In this document: piece after piece, positions 1-8,411 of the stretch
Numbering within the stretch: the stretch's first letter is position 1
How the letters are laid out: every line of letters begins with the position of its first letter
Origin: Clostridiales bacterium
Lineage (GTDB): Bacteria; Bacillota_A; Clostridia; Oscillospirales; Oscillospiraceae
Length of the DNA: 64,000 nt
Reading direction: 5' to 3'
Assembly: GCA_014799485.1 (NCBI GenBank)
Contig: JAAVHY010000045.1
Span: 4,974-68,973 of the forward strand
The notes under the pieces: generated by a model
What the model saw: the letters and a program-made list of their open reading frames with translations, nothing else
The model's database searches: none
What the model was told of the DNA's origin: nothing
Translations under genes and position numbers: made by a program

Positions 1-434
1 ACCTCATAGGTTTTGTTTTCCGTTGTCCGCCAGATGTAAGGGCCATAATAGCCGCTGGTCCTGCCGCCCAAAAAGTGAAGCCCTCTGCTCCGAAACGCTT
101 CGGCAATCTGGTTTTGCTCCAGTTCGCTCAGTTCGGCCCGTTCATCCTCAATGCCAAGGAAAGCGGCCAGTCCCGCTCTCAGCTTCTCCTCGGCCTCTTC
201 CCTGCCAATGCCAAGGTAAAAGACGTCCCGGTAATACCGCTGATAAATAGCCAATATCCCATTCAGCTCAGCGTCCACCTCATAAGCGGCGTATTGCTCC
301 CGCTCAAAAACGGCCATAAACCGATCATACAGCTCCGCCTGTTCCGGGAATCGCCCCACATAATTGATTGCCCCGATCAAATCGCCTTTCACGAGGTATC
401 CGTAATAGATCTTTTTTGAGAAATCCTTATCCAT
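1..434 (-). CDS. unknown protein, C-terminus cut by window edge
   Basis: The first 144 codons are visible and no stop is reached before the left edge. The ATG at 434 follows an AAGGA ribosome site about six bases upstream and lies 24 bases after the hisC stop, so it is probably part of the glyA-hisC operon. The visible N-terminus begins MDKDFSKKIYYGYLVKGD and is followed by about 100 charged, helix-prone residues rich in Glu, Arg and Tyr, then an aromatic stretch (SGYYGPYIWRTTE). There is no signal peptide or membrane segment. I do not recognise the family and assign no function. Coding status is supported by the codon-level bias, the ribosome site and the operon position. Confidence 0.7.
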   Translation of the reverse strand, partial: MDKDFSKKIYYGYLVKGDLIGAINYVGRFPEQAELYDRFMAVFEREQYAAYEVDAELNGILAIYQRYYRDVFYLGIGREEAEEKLRAGLAAFLGIEDERAELSELEQNQIAEAFRSRGLHFLGGRTSGYYGPYIWRTTENKTYE

Positions 435-458
435 TTGGGTTCCTTTTCTGCTTTCTAT

Positions 459-1514
459 TTAAATCAGCTCACTCAATGCCCGAACCAGCGCTTTCATGTC
501 GTCATCCGTCCCGATGCTGATGCGCAGCCAGTTTTCAATCTCCGGCTTATCCCACCAGCGCACCAGCACACCCCGCGTCCGCAGGCCGTCCAACAGCTCC
601 TTGCCGCTGTGTTCTGGGTGACTGACAAATACAAAATTTGCCTGGGAAGTCAGGACTGTAAAGCCAATTTCCTTTAATGCTTTTTCCGTCCATGACCGGG
701 TATCCATTACCCGGCGGCGGATGGATTGGAAGTAGTCCTCGTCCTCAACGGCCGCCGCCGCTCCCGCCTGGGCCAGCCGGTCCACAGTATAGGAGTTGAT
801 GGAGTCCCGCACACAGCGCAGGCCGTCAATGAGCCCCGCGCTCCCCATGGCCCAGCCCACCCGAAGACCGGCCAGGGCTCGGGACTTGGAGGTGGTCTGC
901 ACCACCAGCAGGTTGGGATAGCGGTCGATGAGCTTGACCGCGCTGTCCGCGCCAAAGTCTATGTACGCCTCATCCACGATCACCACCACGTCCGGGTTGG
1001 CACGCAGCAGCTTTTCCACTGTGTCCAAACCCACCGCGATGCCCGTTGGCGCGTTGGGGTTGGCCAGCACCACGCCGCCATTCTGGCCGCACAGCAGGTC
1101 GATGGGGTCGGAAAAATCCGGGTTCATGGGCACTTCCCTGCGCTTCAGCCCAAAAAAGTCGGTGTAGACGGGATAAAAGCTGTAGGTGATCTTGGGAAAC
1201 ACCACCTCCCGCTCCGGGTCAAAAAACGCCTGGAAGGCGAAGGCCAATATTTCGTCCGAGCCGTTGCCGCAGAACACCTGGTTTATATCCAGCCCCTCCC
1301 GGCGGGCGATGGCCGTGCGCAGCTCCAGACACTCCGGGTCCGGGTAGAGCCGCAGGCTGTCCCCCGCCGCGGCCCGGATGGCCTCGATGGCCCTGGGCGA
1401 TGGCGGATAGGGGCACTCATTGGTGTTCAACTTGATAAACTGCCGGTCCCGGGGCTGCTCGCCGGGGGTGTAGGGAATGATATCCTGAATTCGCTTGCTC
1501 CAAAACCGGTTCAC
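459..1514 (-). CDS. hisC: histidinol-phosphate aminotransferase
   Basis: A 351-residue class I/II PLP aminotransferase that converts imidazole acetol-phosphate and glutamate to histidinol phosphate in histidine synthesis. Visible family marks are the N-terminal NTNECPYPPSP segment, FCGNGSDEI in the cofactor pocket, ANPNAPTG, the VDEAYIDF strand with the cofactor Asp, and TTSKSRALAGLRVGWA, whose Lys should carry PLP. Length is normal for HisC. The start is GTG at 1514, overlapping the TGA of the DUF951 gene (GTGA), so translation is probably coupled. No other his genes are in the window, and relatives acting on aromatic or cobalamin-pathway substrates share this fold, so the exact substrate is inferred from similarity to HisC. 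Confidence 0.88.
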   Translation of the reverse strand: MNRFWSKRIQDIIPYTPGEQPRDRQFIKLNTNECPYPPSPRAIEAIRAAAGDSLRLYPDPECLELRTAIARREGLDINQVFCGNGSDEILAFAFQAFFDPEREVVFPKITYSFYPVYTDFFGLKRREVPMNPDFSDPIDLLCGQNGGVVLANPNAPTGIAVGLDTVEKLLRANPDVVVIVDEAYIDFGADSAVKLIDRYPNLLVVQTTSKSRALAGLRVGWAMGSAGLIDGLRCVRDSINSYTVDRLAQAGAAAAVEDEDYFQSIRRRVMDTRSWTEKALKEIGFTVLTSQANFVFVSHPEHSGKELLDGLRTRGVLVRWWDKPEIENWLRISIGTDDDMKALVRALSELI

Positions 1515-1708
1515 TGGGCCTCACCCTCCCGCTTCACTTTCTTGACGGATTTCTCAGCCTTGCTCCTGGGCGTCATCACCTCATGGCCGCAGCCCAGGCA
1601 CTTCAGCTTAAAATCCATCCCTACCCGGAGCACCTTCCACTCCTTACTGCCGCAGGGGTGGGCCTTTTTCAGCTCCAGCACATCGCCGATCTGGATATCC
1701 ATGGGCAT
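1511..1708 (-). CDS. DUF951 family small protein
   Basis: A 65-residue protein of the DUF951 family, small basic proteins common in Firmicutes. It begins MPMDIQIGDVLELKKAHPCG and holds a CG-x-W-type core followed by CLGCGHEV, a possible metal-binding or nucleic-acid-binding knuckle, then a Lys-rich tail. ATG at 1708 has a GAGGG ribosome site eight bases upstream; a second ATG at 1702 is the start most homologs would suggest, so two residues are uncertain. The start lies two bases after the rarA stop and its stop overlaps the hisC start. Function is unknown; in other Firmicutes the gene commonly sits next to translation or chromosome genes. Confidence 0.82.
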   Translation of the reverse strand: MPMDIQIGDVLELKKAHPCGSKEWKVLRVGMDFKLKCLGCGHEVMTPRSKAEKSVKKVKREGEAQ

Positions 1709-1709
1709 A

Positions 1710-2990
1710 TCACTCGCCCTCTTTCGTCGGTTTCTTGATCTTGTCCCAGTACGCCTTGGCCGCCTGCTCCGTCTTGTTGGGCCCATACTCATAGTAAACG
1801 TGATCTTTGATGGCGTCCGGCAGGTACTGCTGCTCCACCCAGTGGTTGGGGAAATTGTGGGGGTACAGGTAGCCCTGCTCCCGCTCAAAGCCCGCGCCGT
1901 CAGCGTGAACATTCTGCAGATGCCGGGGGTAGTCCCCTGTCCTCCCCGCCCGCACGTCCGCCATGGCCGCGTCAATGGCGTTTACCACGCTATTGGACTT
2001 GGGGGCTGTGGCCAGCAGAATCACCGCCTGGGCCAAGGGCAGCTTGGCCTCGGGCAGCCCCAGCTGGAGGGCGCTGTCCACGCAGGATTTCACGATGGAC
2101 GCCGCCTGGGGGTAGGCCATACCGACGTCCTCGCTGGCGGAGCACAAAATCCGCCGGATGGCGGTCAGCATATCCCCCGCTTCCAGCAGACGGGCCAGGT
2201 AATGGAGCGCCGCGTCCGGGTCGGAGCCCCGCAGGGACTTCATCAGCGCGGAGGCGATGTCGAAGTGGTCGTCCCCATCCCGGTCATAGCGCATAGCGGA
2301 ACGCTGGGCCACCAGCTTGGCGTCGTCCAGCGTAATGGTAAGTACGCCGTCACTGATGCGGCTGGCGGTCATGAGCAGCTCCACAGCGTTGAGCGCCTTG
2401 CGCACGTCCCCGCCGCAGGAGGCAGCCAGATGTTCCCGCACACCCGGCTCGCACACCGCCTCCACCCCCAGCTCCGCCGACTGGAGGGCGATGCCCCGGT
2501 CCACGGCGGGCATGATATCCTCCGCTGTGAGCATCTTGAACTCGAACACGGTGGATCGGGACAAAATGGCGTTGAAAATGGTGAAATAGGGGTTCTCCGT
2601 GGTGGAGGCGATAAGGGTGATCTTGCCGTTCTCAATGAATTCCAACAGGGACTGCTGCTGTTTCTTGTTAAAATACTGGATCTCATCCAGGTACAGCAGG
2701 ACGCCATTGGGGGCCAGCAAGGTGCCCACCTGGTCCATCACGTCCCGGACGTCTGCCAAAGAAGCAGTAGTGGCGTTAAGACGGCGCAGGGTACGGCCCG
2801 ACTGCTGGGCGATGATGTTGGCCACGGTGGTCTTGCCGGTGCCGGAAGGGCCGTAGAACACCATGTTGGGGATCTTCCCGCTGTCGATCACCCGGCGGAG
2901 CAGGCCGTCCCGGCCTAAGATATGACCCTGGCCCAGCACTTCGTCCAGGCTTTGCGGGCGGATGCGGTCCGCCAGCGGCTGATAGCTCAT
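1710..2990 (-). CDS. rarA: replication-associated recombination protein A (AAA ATPase)
   Basis: A 426-residue AAA+ ATPase of the RarA/MgsA/WRNIP1 family, which acts at stalled replication forks and resembles clamp-loader subunits. Seen here: N-terminal PLADRIRPQSLDEVLGQ typical of the family, Walker A GPSGTGKTT near residue 47, Walker B LLYLDEIQYFNKKQQ, sensor-1 region STTENPYF, arginine finger context ILSRS, and the C-terminal MgsA-type tetramerisation region with the signature YPHNFPNHWVEQQYLP. Length is normal. It lies six bases downstream of the TIM-barrel gene and two bases upstream of DUF951 in the glyA operon. Family assignment is secure; the fork-rescue role is known from relatives. 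Confidence 0.93.
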   Translation of the reverse strand: MSYQPLADRIRPQSLDEVLGQGHILGRDGLLRRVIDSGKIPNMVFYGPSGTGKTTVANIIAQQSGRTLRRLNATTASLADVRDVMDQVGTLLAPNGVLLYLDEIQYFNKKQQQSLLEFIENGKITLIASTTENPYFTIFNAILSRSTVFEFKMLTAEDIMPAVDRGIALQSAELGVEAVCEPGVREHLAASCGGDVRKALNAVELLMTASRISDGVLTITLDDAKLVAQRSAMRYDRDGDDHFDIASALMKSLRGSDPDAALHYLARLLEAGDMLTAIRRILCSASEDVGMAYPQAASIVKSCVDSALQLGLPEAKLPLAQAVILLATAPKSNSVVNAIDAAMADVRAGRTGDYPRHLQNVHADGAGFEREQGYLYPHNFPNHWVEQQYLPDAIKDHVYYEYGPNKTEQAAKAYWDKIKKPTKEGE

Positions 2991-2996
2991 GGCCCG

Positions 2997-3920
2997 TTAC
3001 CGCTTGACGGACATAGCCATCCGGCGATAGGTGTGCCGCACGCCCTTGATGACCACCGAATAGGCCGTGATGTTCTCCGGCGCGGCAATGCCTGTAAAGC
3101 CGGAGTCCCCGAGATGGTGGATATCCGTCCCGGCCATCTTGCACATGAGCGCGATCCGGCGGATGGTCTCCACGTCCGCCCCCTCCTGAGAGGTGCCGAT
3201 GGACGTCATAGTCAGCTTTTTCAGGCTGTGGGCACAGGCCACCAGCTCCGCCGCGTACTCCATCGTGATCCCCGGCACCGTTCCCGGGGCGGGCATCAGG
3301 ATCACATCCGCCCCCGCGTCGGCAAAGGCCTTGACCTCTTCCCTGGTGAGGATCTTCTCCCCGCCCTCGCCCAGTACGCCGGAGGCGTGCATCTTGCCCG
3401 CGGCCAGCACGATCCGATCCCCCAGATGCCGGTGGAACAGCTCCAGGGTCTCAATGATCGCTTTGTTGGTGACGCCGGTGCCCGGGTTGCCGGTGAGCAG
3501 GATGAAGTCCACCCCCATATCGGCGGCCTTTTTCGCGTTGTCCAGCGTAGCCAGCCGCCCGCCGGTCATCCTCCATATGGTGTCAACCTGGCCGGCCTGG
3601 CTCTGCTCCACCGGCTCCAGGTTGATGCCCACCGGCCGGCCGGTGAGCCGTTTGACCTCCCGCACCACATCCTCCGGCGCCACCGGCGGGAGGCCCTGGA
3701 TCTGGGGGGCGTTCACGTCAAAAAGGTTCAGCAGCAAAATGTCCGCGCCAAGGGCGGCCGCTAATTCCGCGTTGCTCACGTCGCCCAGCAGCGGGGTGAA
3801 GCAGCCGATGGTCTCACAGGCCAGCGCCCTTCCCTCTGACGCGCCGATGGAAAACAGCAGGTCCTCCTTGCTCATTTTTTCAACGTCAGAGGCATTGCAG
3901 TCCAACAGTCTCTTTGCCAT
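2997..3920 (-). CDS. TIM-barrel protein, PEP phosphonomutase-like (DUF7916-type)
   Basis: A 307-residue soluble protein whose start, MAKRLLDCNASDVEKMSKED, and following ASEGRALACETIG and GADILLLNLFDVNAPQIQG place it in a Firmicutes family often labelled PEP phosphonomutase or haloacid dehalogenase-like, predicted to be a TIM barrel. Repeated beta-alpha motifs (GVDFILLTGNPGTGVTN, DRIVLAAGKMHASGV, GADVILMPAPGTVPG) support a barrel with phosphate-binding glycine loops. The true function is not known to me. ATG at 3920 is chosen over upstream in-frame ATGs because GGAGGAG lies eight bases before it. It sits 19 bases after glyA and just before rarA, so it is co-transcribed with one-carbon and DNA-repair genes. 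Confidence 0.75.
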   Translation of the reverse strand: MAKRLLDCNASDVEKMSKEDLLFSIGASEGRALACETIGCFTPLLGDVSNAELAAALGADILLLNLFDVNAPQIQGLPPVAPEDVVREVKRLTGRPVGINLEPVEQSQAGQVDTIWRMTGGRLATLDNAKKAADMGVDFILLTGNPGTGVTNKAIIETLELFHRHLGDRIVLAAGKMHASGVLGEGGEKILTREEVKAFADAGADVILMPAPGTVPGITMEYAAELVACAHSLKKLTMTSIGTSQEGADVETIRRIALMCKMAGTDIHHLGDSGFTGIAAPENITAYSVVIKGVRHTYRRMAMSVKR

Positions 3921-3939
3921 TTCGAACACTCCTCCGTCC

Positions 3940-5190
3940 TCAGCGGTAGATGGGGTATTTGGCCGTGAGCTCCGCCACGCCGGCGCGGATATCGTCCGCC
4001 TTGGCCTCGAAATCGGTGGCCGCCAGGGTGATATACCCCGCCACCTGATCCATGTCCGCCTCCACGAAGCCCCGGCTGGTGACGGCGGGGCTTCCCACCC
4101 GCAGGCCGCTGGTCTGGAAGGGGGAGCGGGGATCGCCGGGCACCTTGTTCTTGTTGGCGGTGATGCGCACCTCATCCAAGCGGCGCTCCAGCTCCTTGCC
4201 GGTCAGGTCGCCCATGTCCCGCAGGTCGATCAGGGACAGGTGGTTGTCCGTGCCGCCGGACACCAGCTTCATCCCCCGCTTCGTCAAACCATCGGCCAAA
4301 GCGGCGGAGTTTTTCAAAATCTGCTGCTGATACGCCTTGAACCCGGGGGTGAGCGCCTCGCCCAAGGCCACAGCCTTGGCGGCGATGACGTGCATCAGCG
4401 GGCCGCCCTGGGAGCCGGGGAAAATGGCGGAGTTCAGCTTCTTGGCCAGGTCCTCGTCGTTGGTGAGGAGCAGGCCGCCCCGGGGTCCCCGGAGGGTCTT
4501 GTGGGTGGTGGTGGAGGTGACGTGGGCATAGGGCACGGGGGAGGGATGCAGCCCCGCCGCCACCAGGCCCGCGATGTGGGCCATGTCGACCCAGAGATAC
4601 GCCCCCACCTCGTCGGCGATGGCGCGGAAACGGGCAAAGTCGATCACCCGGGGATAGGCGGACGCACCGGCGATGATCATCTTGGGCTTGCATTCCTTGG
4701 CGATCCGTTCCACCTCGTCGTAGTCGATCACGCCGGTCTCCTCGTCCACGCCGTAGGACACCATCTTAAAATACTTCCCGGAGAAGTTCACGGGGCTTCC
4801 GTGGGTGAGGTGCCCGCCGTGATCCAGGTTCATGCCCAGCACAGTGTCCCCGGGCTGGCACAGGGCCATGTAGACGGCGTAATTGGCCTGGGCGCCGGAG
4901 TGGGGCTGGACGTTGGCAAATTTCGCGCCAAACAGCTGGCAGGCCCGGTCGATGGCCAGCTTCTCCGCCACGTCCACGCACTGGCAGCCGCCGTAATACC
5001 GCTTGCCGGGGTAGCCCTCGGCGTACTTGTTGGTGAGTACGCTGCCCATGGCGGCCAGCACCGCCTCGGACACGATGTTCTCCGACGCGATGAGCTCGAT
5101 GTTGTCGCACTGGCGCTGGTACTCCGCCTTGATGGCCGCGCCCACCTCTGGGTCGTGTCGGGACACGAAATCCATATACTCCAAAACCAT
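3940..5190 (-). CDS. glyA: serine hydroxymethyltransferase
   Basis: A 416-residue PLP enzyme that interconverts serine and glycine with transfer of a one-carbon unit to tetrahydrofolate. Visible marks: [15 protein letters not shown] and [11 protein letters not shown] at the N-terminus, [40 protein letters not shown], and [15 protein letters not shown] carrying the PLP lysine. The start at 5190 (MVLEYMDF) is chosen because a TATAAT -10 box at 5225-5230 places transcription initiation downstream of the earlier in-frame ATGs, and an AAAGGCGG site precedes it. First gene of a minus-strand operon running to the left edge; folD, which uses the product, is elsewhere at 8412. Confidence 0.96.
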   Translation of the reverse strand: MVLEYMDFVSRHDPEVGAAIKAEYQRQCDNIELIASENIVSEAVLAAMGSVLTNKYAEGYPGKRYYGGCQCVDVAEKLAIDRACQLFGAKFANVQPHSGAQANYAVYMALCQPGDTVLGMNLDHGGHLTHGSPVNFSGKYFKMVSYGVDEETGVIDYDEVERIAKECKPKMIIAGASAYPRVIDFARFRAIADEVGAYLWVDMAHIAGLVAAGLHPSPVPYAHVTSTTTHKTLRGPRGGLLLTNDEDLAKKLNSAIFPGSQGGPLMHVIAAKAVALGEALTPGFKAYQQQILKNSAALADGLTKRGMKLVSGGTDNHLSLIDLRDMGDLTGKELERRLDEVRITANKNKVPGDPRSPFQTSGLRVGSPAVTSRGFVEADMDQVAGYITLAATDFEAKADDIRAGVAELTAKYPIYR

Positions 5191-5224
5191 TTGCGTTTCC
5201 GCCTTTCCAAATTTAGTCCCCATC

Positions 5225-5253
5225 ATTATACATTGTTTTTCCCGCAAGCACAA
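5225..5253 (-). promoter_or_regulatory. sigma-A promoter of the glyA operon
   Basis: On the minus strand, TTGTGC (5253-5248), a 17-base spacer and a perfect TATAAT (5230-5225). Predicted initiation near 5218 leaves a leader of about 28 bases before the glyA ATG at 5190, too short for a riboswitch. Confidence 0.75.
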
Positions 5254-5324
5254 CTGTTACCAACTGAAAAAACGCCCTCGCTTTTTGACGTATTTTATGT
5301 TATCCTGTTCATGAGGTGAAATCT

Positions 5325-5969
5325 ATGGAGAAAAAACGTGTGCGCGCCATCGTGGACGCCCTGAAGGAACTTTACCCGGATGGGATCTGCTCCCTGCAAT
5401 ACAAAAAGGACTACGAACTGCTGTTTGCCGTGCGGCTGTCCGCCCAGTGTACCGACGAACGGGTGAACAAGGTCACCCCCGCCCTGTTCGAGCGCTTCCC
5501 CACGTTGGAGAGCTTCGCCCAGGCGGACATCGACGAGGTGGGCGAGTACATCCATTCCTGCGGCTTTTTCCGGGCCAAAAGCCGCGATATGGTACTGTGC
5601 GCCCAGATGCTCCTCAATGAGTACGGCGGCAAAGTGCCCGGCACCATGGAGGATCTGCTTCGCCTGCCCGGCGTAGGCCGCAAGACGGCCAACCTGATTT
5701 TAGGCGATGTACACAACACCCCCGGCGTAGTGGTGGCGGACACCCACTGCATCCGCATTTCCGGGCGGCTGGGCCTCACCGACGGGACGAAGGACCCCGG
5801 TAAGGTGGAGCAGCAGCTCCGGGCCGTGCTGCCGCCGGAGGAGTCCAACAACTTCTGCCACCGGCTGGTGCTCCATGGGCGGGCGGTATGCACGGCCCGC
5901 AAGGCCAAGTGCGGGGAGTGTGTGTGCGCCCCCTGGTGTAAGTATGCCCAGACCGAATTCAACAAATGA
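5325..5969 (+). CDS. nth: endonuclease III (DNA glycosylase/AP lyase)
   Basis: A 214-residue base-excision repair enzyme that removes oxidised pyrimidines and nicks the abasic site. The helix-hairpin-helix with the catalytic lysine is LPGVGRKTANLILGD, the catalytic aspartate lies in VVVADTHCIRIS, and four C-terminal cysteines (CTARKAKCGECVCAPWC) match the C-x6-C-x2-C-x5-type iron-sulfur cluster loop of Nth. The ATG at 5325 is preferred over an in-frame GTG at 5316 because GAGGTG lies six bases before it. Divergent from glyA across 134 bases; a TTGACG element at 5285 may be its -35 box but no clear -10 follows at standard spacing. Confidence 0.95.
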   Translation: MEKKRVRAIVDALKELYPDGICSLQYKKDYELLFAVRLSAQCTDERVNKVTPALFERFPTLESFAQADIDEVGEYIHSCGFFRAKSRDMVLCAQMLLNEYGGKVPGTMEDLLRLPGVGRKTANLILGDVHNTPGVVVADTHCIRISGRLGLTDGTKDPGKVEQQLRAVLPPEESNNFCHRLVLHGRAVCTARKAKCGECVCAPWCKYAQTEFNK

Positions 5970-6005
5970 TAACCCGGACTTCCTTTTTTCTTAAAGATTT
6001 TCTGT

Positions 6006-6011
6006 TATACT
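6006..6011 (+). promoter_or_regulatory. candidate -10 box of the VanZ-like gene
   Basis: TATACT 25 bases before the VanZ-like ATG, followed by the AGGAGGGA ribosome site. The -35 region is only a T-rich tract, so this is a tentative promoter. Confidence 0.4.
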
Positions 6012-6035
6012 TGGAGAAATCAGGAGGGATTTCTC

Positions 6036-6593
6036 ATGTTATCCATGCTGCTTGACTACGCGCGTTCCTTCATTCAAAATCAGTTTCCCGCCGTACTGAT
6101 CGGAACGGCGGCGTTCCTGTCCCTGCGGCTGTTATTGTGCCGCGCGGGGCGGCTGTCCCGGCGGTCCCTACCCCACGAAATCGGTTTGGCCCTGTTCGCG
6201 CTGTACCTCGCCGCCGTGCTGTCCCTGACACTCCTCCCCTTCCGCCTTCACTTGAGCGGGGGCACATTTTCCTTTGACTCCACCCTGCTGGCCATGATCC
6301 GGGGGGAGTACACCGCCGGAAGCTGGGTGTGGGCCATGATACTGGGCAACGTACTCATGCTGATACCCTTCGGCTTCCTCGCCCCGCTGCTCTGGGAAAA
6401 GCTGCGGTGGTGGCGGGTTCTGCCCGCAGGGCTGGGTTTCATCCTGGCCGTGGAGCTGCTCCAGCCCCTCACCTGGCGGAGTTTTGATGTGGATGACATC
6501 CTGCTCAACTTTCTGGGCGTCCTGGCCGGGGCGATGCTGTCCGCCTTGATTCAGGCGCTGCTTCCCAAACAGACCGCGGCGCTCCGCGCTTAA
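6036..6593 (+). CDS. VanZ family membrane protein
   Basis: A 185-residue membrane protein with about four hydrophobic helices. The VanZ-type signature is present: a polar stretch between helices 2 and 3 (SLTLLPFRLHLS), GNVLMLIPFGFLAPL, then an acidic helix cap ELLQPLTWRSFDVDDILLNFLGV near residues 140-165, where the Glu-Gln and Arg-Asp-Asp-Asn residues are the conserved ones. VanZ gives low-level teicoplanin resistance in enterococci, but most chromosomal relatives have no demonstrated resistance role and are of unknown function in the envelope. AGGAGGGA precedes the ATG. It stands alone, 66 bases after nth and ends at a bidirectional terminator. Confidence 0.85.
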   Translation: MLSMLLDYARSFIQNQFPAVLIGTAAFLSLRLLLCRAGRLSRRSLPHEIGLALFALYLAAVLSLTLLPFRLHLSGGTFSFDSTLLAMIRGEYTAGSWVWAMILGNVLMLIPFGFLAPLLWEKLRWWRVLPAGLGFILAVELLQPLTWRSFDVDDILLNFLGVLAGAMLSALIQALLPKQTAALRA

Positions 6594-6599
6594 AAGAAT

Positions 6600-6632
6600 C
6601 CCCGTCCCGGTAACCGGGACGGGGCTCTCTTT
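6600..6632. terminator. bidirectional intrinsic terminator
   Basis: An 11-bp GC-rich stem (6600-6610 with 6614-6624) closed by a TAA loop. On the plus strand it is followed by CTCTCTTTGCTT and on the minus strand by ATTCTTTT, and it sits between two convergent genes. Confidence 0.8.
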
Positions 6633-6646
6633 GCTTCATGGGGGTG

Positions 6647-7798
6647 CTACGGCTCCACCGGCATCAGATTGTCCAGCGGAATGGTGACGGTGCCAAAGGC
6701 CCAGTCCAGGGTCAGTGTGCCGCCCTGGAATTCGGCGGGGTCAGTGATTTCGTCCAGGCGGTAGCTCCACCACTGATCCCCCTCGTGGACGTTGCTGGTA
6801 TACAACTCTACAGGCACAGTCCGCCCATCTTTCGTTGTCAGAGTGATCCCTGCCGCATCCTTTGCCAGCTCCGACCACCGCACATAGACGTCCTCCTCCT
6901 TCTGATCGATCACCGCGCCATACGCGTCGATTGCCACTGTCGCCGGGCGATCCCGCTTCAGGGTGATGTTCAGGGTGGCCGGGGACAGGTACAGTTCCTC
7001 CACCGTAATGACCGCCCCGTCCAGCTCCCCGGCGGCATGGTCGGGATTCAGCGTCCACCGGGTATCCGCCTGGGGCAGCGGCACCACACAGGACCAGTCG
7101 CCGGAATAGACCTCTTCAAGCCCGCCGCGCTTGAACCTGTACAGGTGCGGGCTGGGCAGGCGCAGGCTGACCGCCTCCCGCATATACGCGCTGTCCGGCT
7201 CGAACTCCATCCGGCACACCAGGGTCAGGTGGTTGTCCTTCAAATCGTCATCGTCAATGACGCTCCACCCTCCGCTCAACTGCGGACCACCTTCGAGCTG
7301 ATTTCCGTCCTTGTCCAGCAGTCTCGCTCCATCATCATAGACGGGGAGATAACTGCTGAGCGCACAATAGAGCTGGTCCTCCTCGGTATAGTCCAGCACC
7401 TTCCCTTCCTGGGCGGTAAAGTCGGCCATCACAATGATGGAACGGCTTTCCCGCAAAACCTGGGTGATGTGGAGGGTGATCCCGTTATCCTCCACCCTGA
7501 TGTCCAGGGACGCCGCCCCGGGAGCCAGCAGCTCCGCCGCCCGTTCATTCCCCGGCTTCATGCCCAGATACTCCAGCAGCTTCTGGCTGATCTCCGGCAT
7601 CGTGATCGTAGCTGTGGCCGCCGCGGCCGCCGTCACCAGCAGGGCAGCCGCCGCCACGCCTATCACAACTCGTTTCCAATTTTTCATGGTTTTCTTCCCC
7701 CTTGTGCCTTCACAGAGGAGTTGGTCCAGCAGTTCCCGTTCCCGAGCGGGCTCGGGTGTGAGTTCGTCAAACATCTCGTTCAGTTCATGCCTGTCCAT
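6647..7798 (-). CDS. DUF4179-type anti-sigma factor, membrane anchored
   Basis: A 383-residue predicted anti-sigma factor. The first 40 residues form a short cytoplasmic segment (MDRHELNEMFDELTPEPARE) that would bind the sigma factor, residues about 43-66 are one membrane helix (VVIGVAAAALLVTAAAAA), and the remaining 300 residues are an outside domain with beta-rich DUF4179-like sequence (EDNGITLHITQVLRESRSII). The start overlaps the end of the upstream ECF sigma gene by 14 bases, the classic coupled arrangement. By family precedent it would hold the sigma factor at the membrane until an envelope signal releases it. The signal cannot be read from sequence. Confidence 0.85.
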   Translation of the reverse strand: MDRHELNEMFDELTPEPARERELLDQLLCEGTRGKKTMKNWKRVVIGVAAAALLVTAAAAATATITMPEISQKLLEYLGMKPGNERAAELLAPGAASLDIRVEDNGITLHITQVLRESRSIIVMADFTAQEGKVLDYTEEDQLYCALSSYLPVYDDGARLLDKDGNQLEGGPQLSGGWSVIDDDDLKDNHLTLVCRMEFEPDSAYMREAVSLRLPSPHLYRFKRGGLEEVYSGDWSCVVPLPQADTRWTLNPDHAAGELDGAVITVEELYLSPATLNITLKRDRPATVAIDAYGAVIDQKEEDVYVRWSELAKDAAGITLTTKDGRTVPVELYTSNVHEGDQWWSYRLDEITDPAEFQGGTLTLDWAFGTVTIPLDNLMPVEP

Positions 7799-8282
7799 AA
7801 CCTTCCTCCTCCAGCTTCAATTTCAGTTTCCTCCTGGCCTGGGCCAGCCGGGAGCGCACGGTGGAGGGATTCTCCCCCAGCATATCCGCGATCTCCCCGG
7901 TGGTGTAGCCCTGGTAGTAATGAAGGTAGAGCACCAGCCGGTGGGGTTTTGGCAGCGCCGCCACCCGCTCCCACACCGCTTGGTGTTCGGGCTGTTCCCA
8001 GGTAAGCGCGTCCAGCGCCTCACTGTCCGCCCACCGGGTGCGCCACCAGTGCTTGAGCTGGTTGCGGCACTCGTTCCGGGCGGTGACGATGAGCCAAGCC
8101 TTCTCATGCTCCGGATCACGGAAGGGCTTGGGGTACTCCATCACCTTTCGGAAAACCGTCTGGGCGGCGTCCTCCGCATCGGGTACATTTTTCATCAGCA
8201 CCAGGCAGATCTGGTAGACCATGCCAAAGTGCCGCCGGTAAAGGCTGGCCAGCTCCTCGTTGGAACGGATCCCACGCTGCAT
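7785..8282 (-). CDS. ECF-type RNA polymerase sigma factor
   Basis: A 165-residue sigma-70-family factor with only regions 2 and 4. Region 2 spans about residues 15-75 (FGMVYQICLVLMKN, DAEDAAQTVFRKV) and region 4 about 105-160 with the helix-turn-helix GYTTGEIADMLGENPSTVRS. The linker between them is short, as in ECF factors. The ATG at 8282 has AAAGGAGGTG five bases upstream, so the longer in-frame extension is not needed. The downstream overlapping gene is its anti-sigma factor. Members of this pair type usually autoregulate; a TGTCAACA element about 55 bases upstream could be an ECF -35 box, but I cannot define the -10. Confidence 0.92.
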   Translation of the reverse strand: MQRGIRSNEELASLYRRHFGMVYQICLVLMKNVPDAEDAAQTVFRKVMEYPKPFRDPEHEKAWLIVTARNECRNQLKHWWRTRWADSEALDALTWEQPEHQAVWERVAALPKPHRLVLYLHYYQGYTTGEIADMLGENPSTVRSRLAQARRKLKLKLEEEGYGQA

Positions 8283-8359
8283 CAGGACACCTCCTTTGGG
8301 CTTTCTGTCTAATACACAATCGACAGGCCAAAATTGTTGACACACCGGAAGGATTTTTA

Positions 8360-8393
8360 CAAAACGAAAGGCGGGCGGCATCAGCCGCCCGCC
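8360..8393 (-). terminator. intrinsic terminator after folD
   Basis: A 10-bp perfect GC stem (8370-8379 with 8384-8393), four-base loop, followed on the minus strand by TTTCGTTTT. It ends the ymfF-ymfH-lgt-folD operon. Confidence 0.85.
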
Positions 8394-8411
8394 TCACGAT
8401 ACAAAACAGTT

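Noticed and set aside
726..2918. 730-codon plus-strand open frame across hisC and rarA
   Set aside because: It is the GC-rich antisense shadow of two well-recognised genes; no ribosome site, no family pattern, His/Gln/Arg-rich composition.
3193..5319. 708-codon plus-strand open frame opposite glyA and the TIM-barrel gene
   Set aside because: Shadow of two assigned genes, with no recognisable domain and no promoter or ribosome site.
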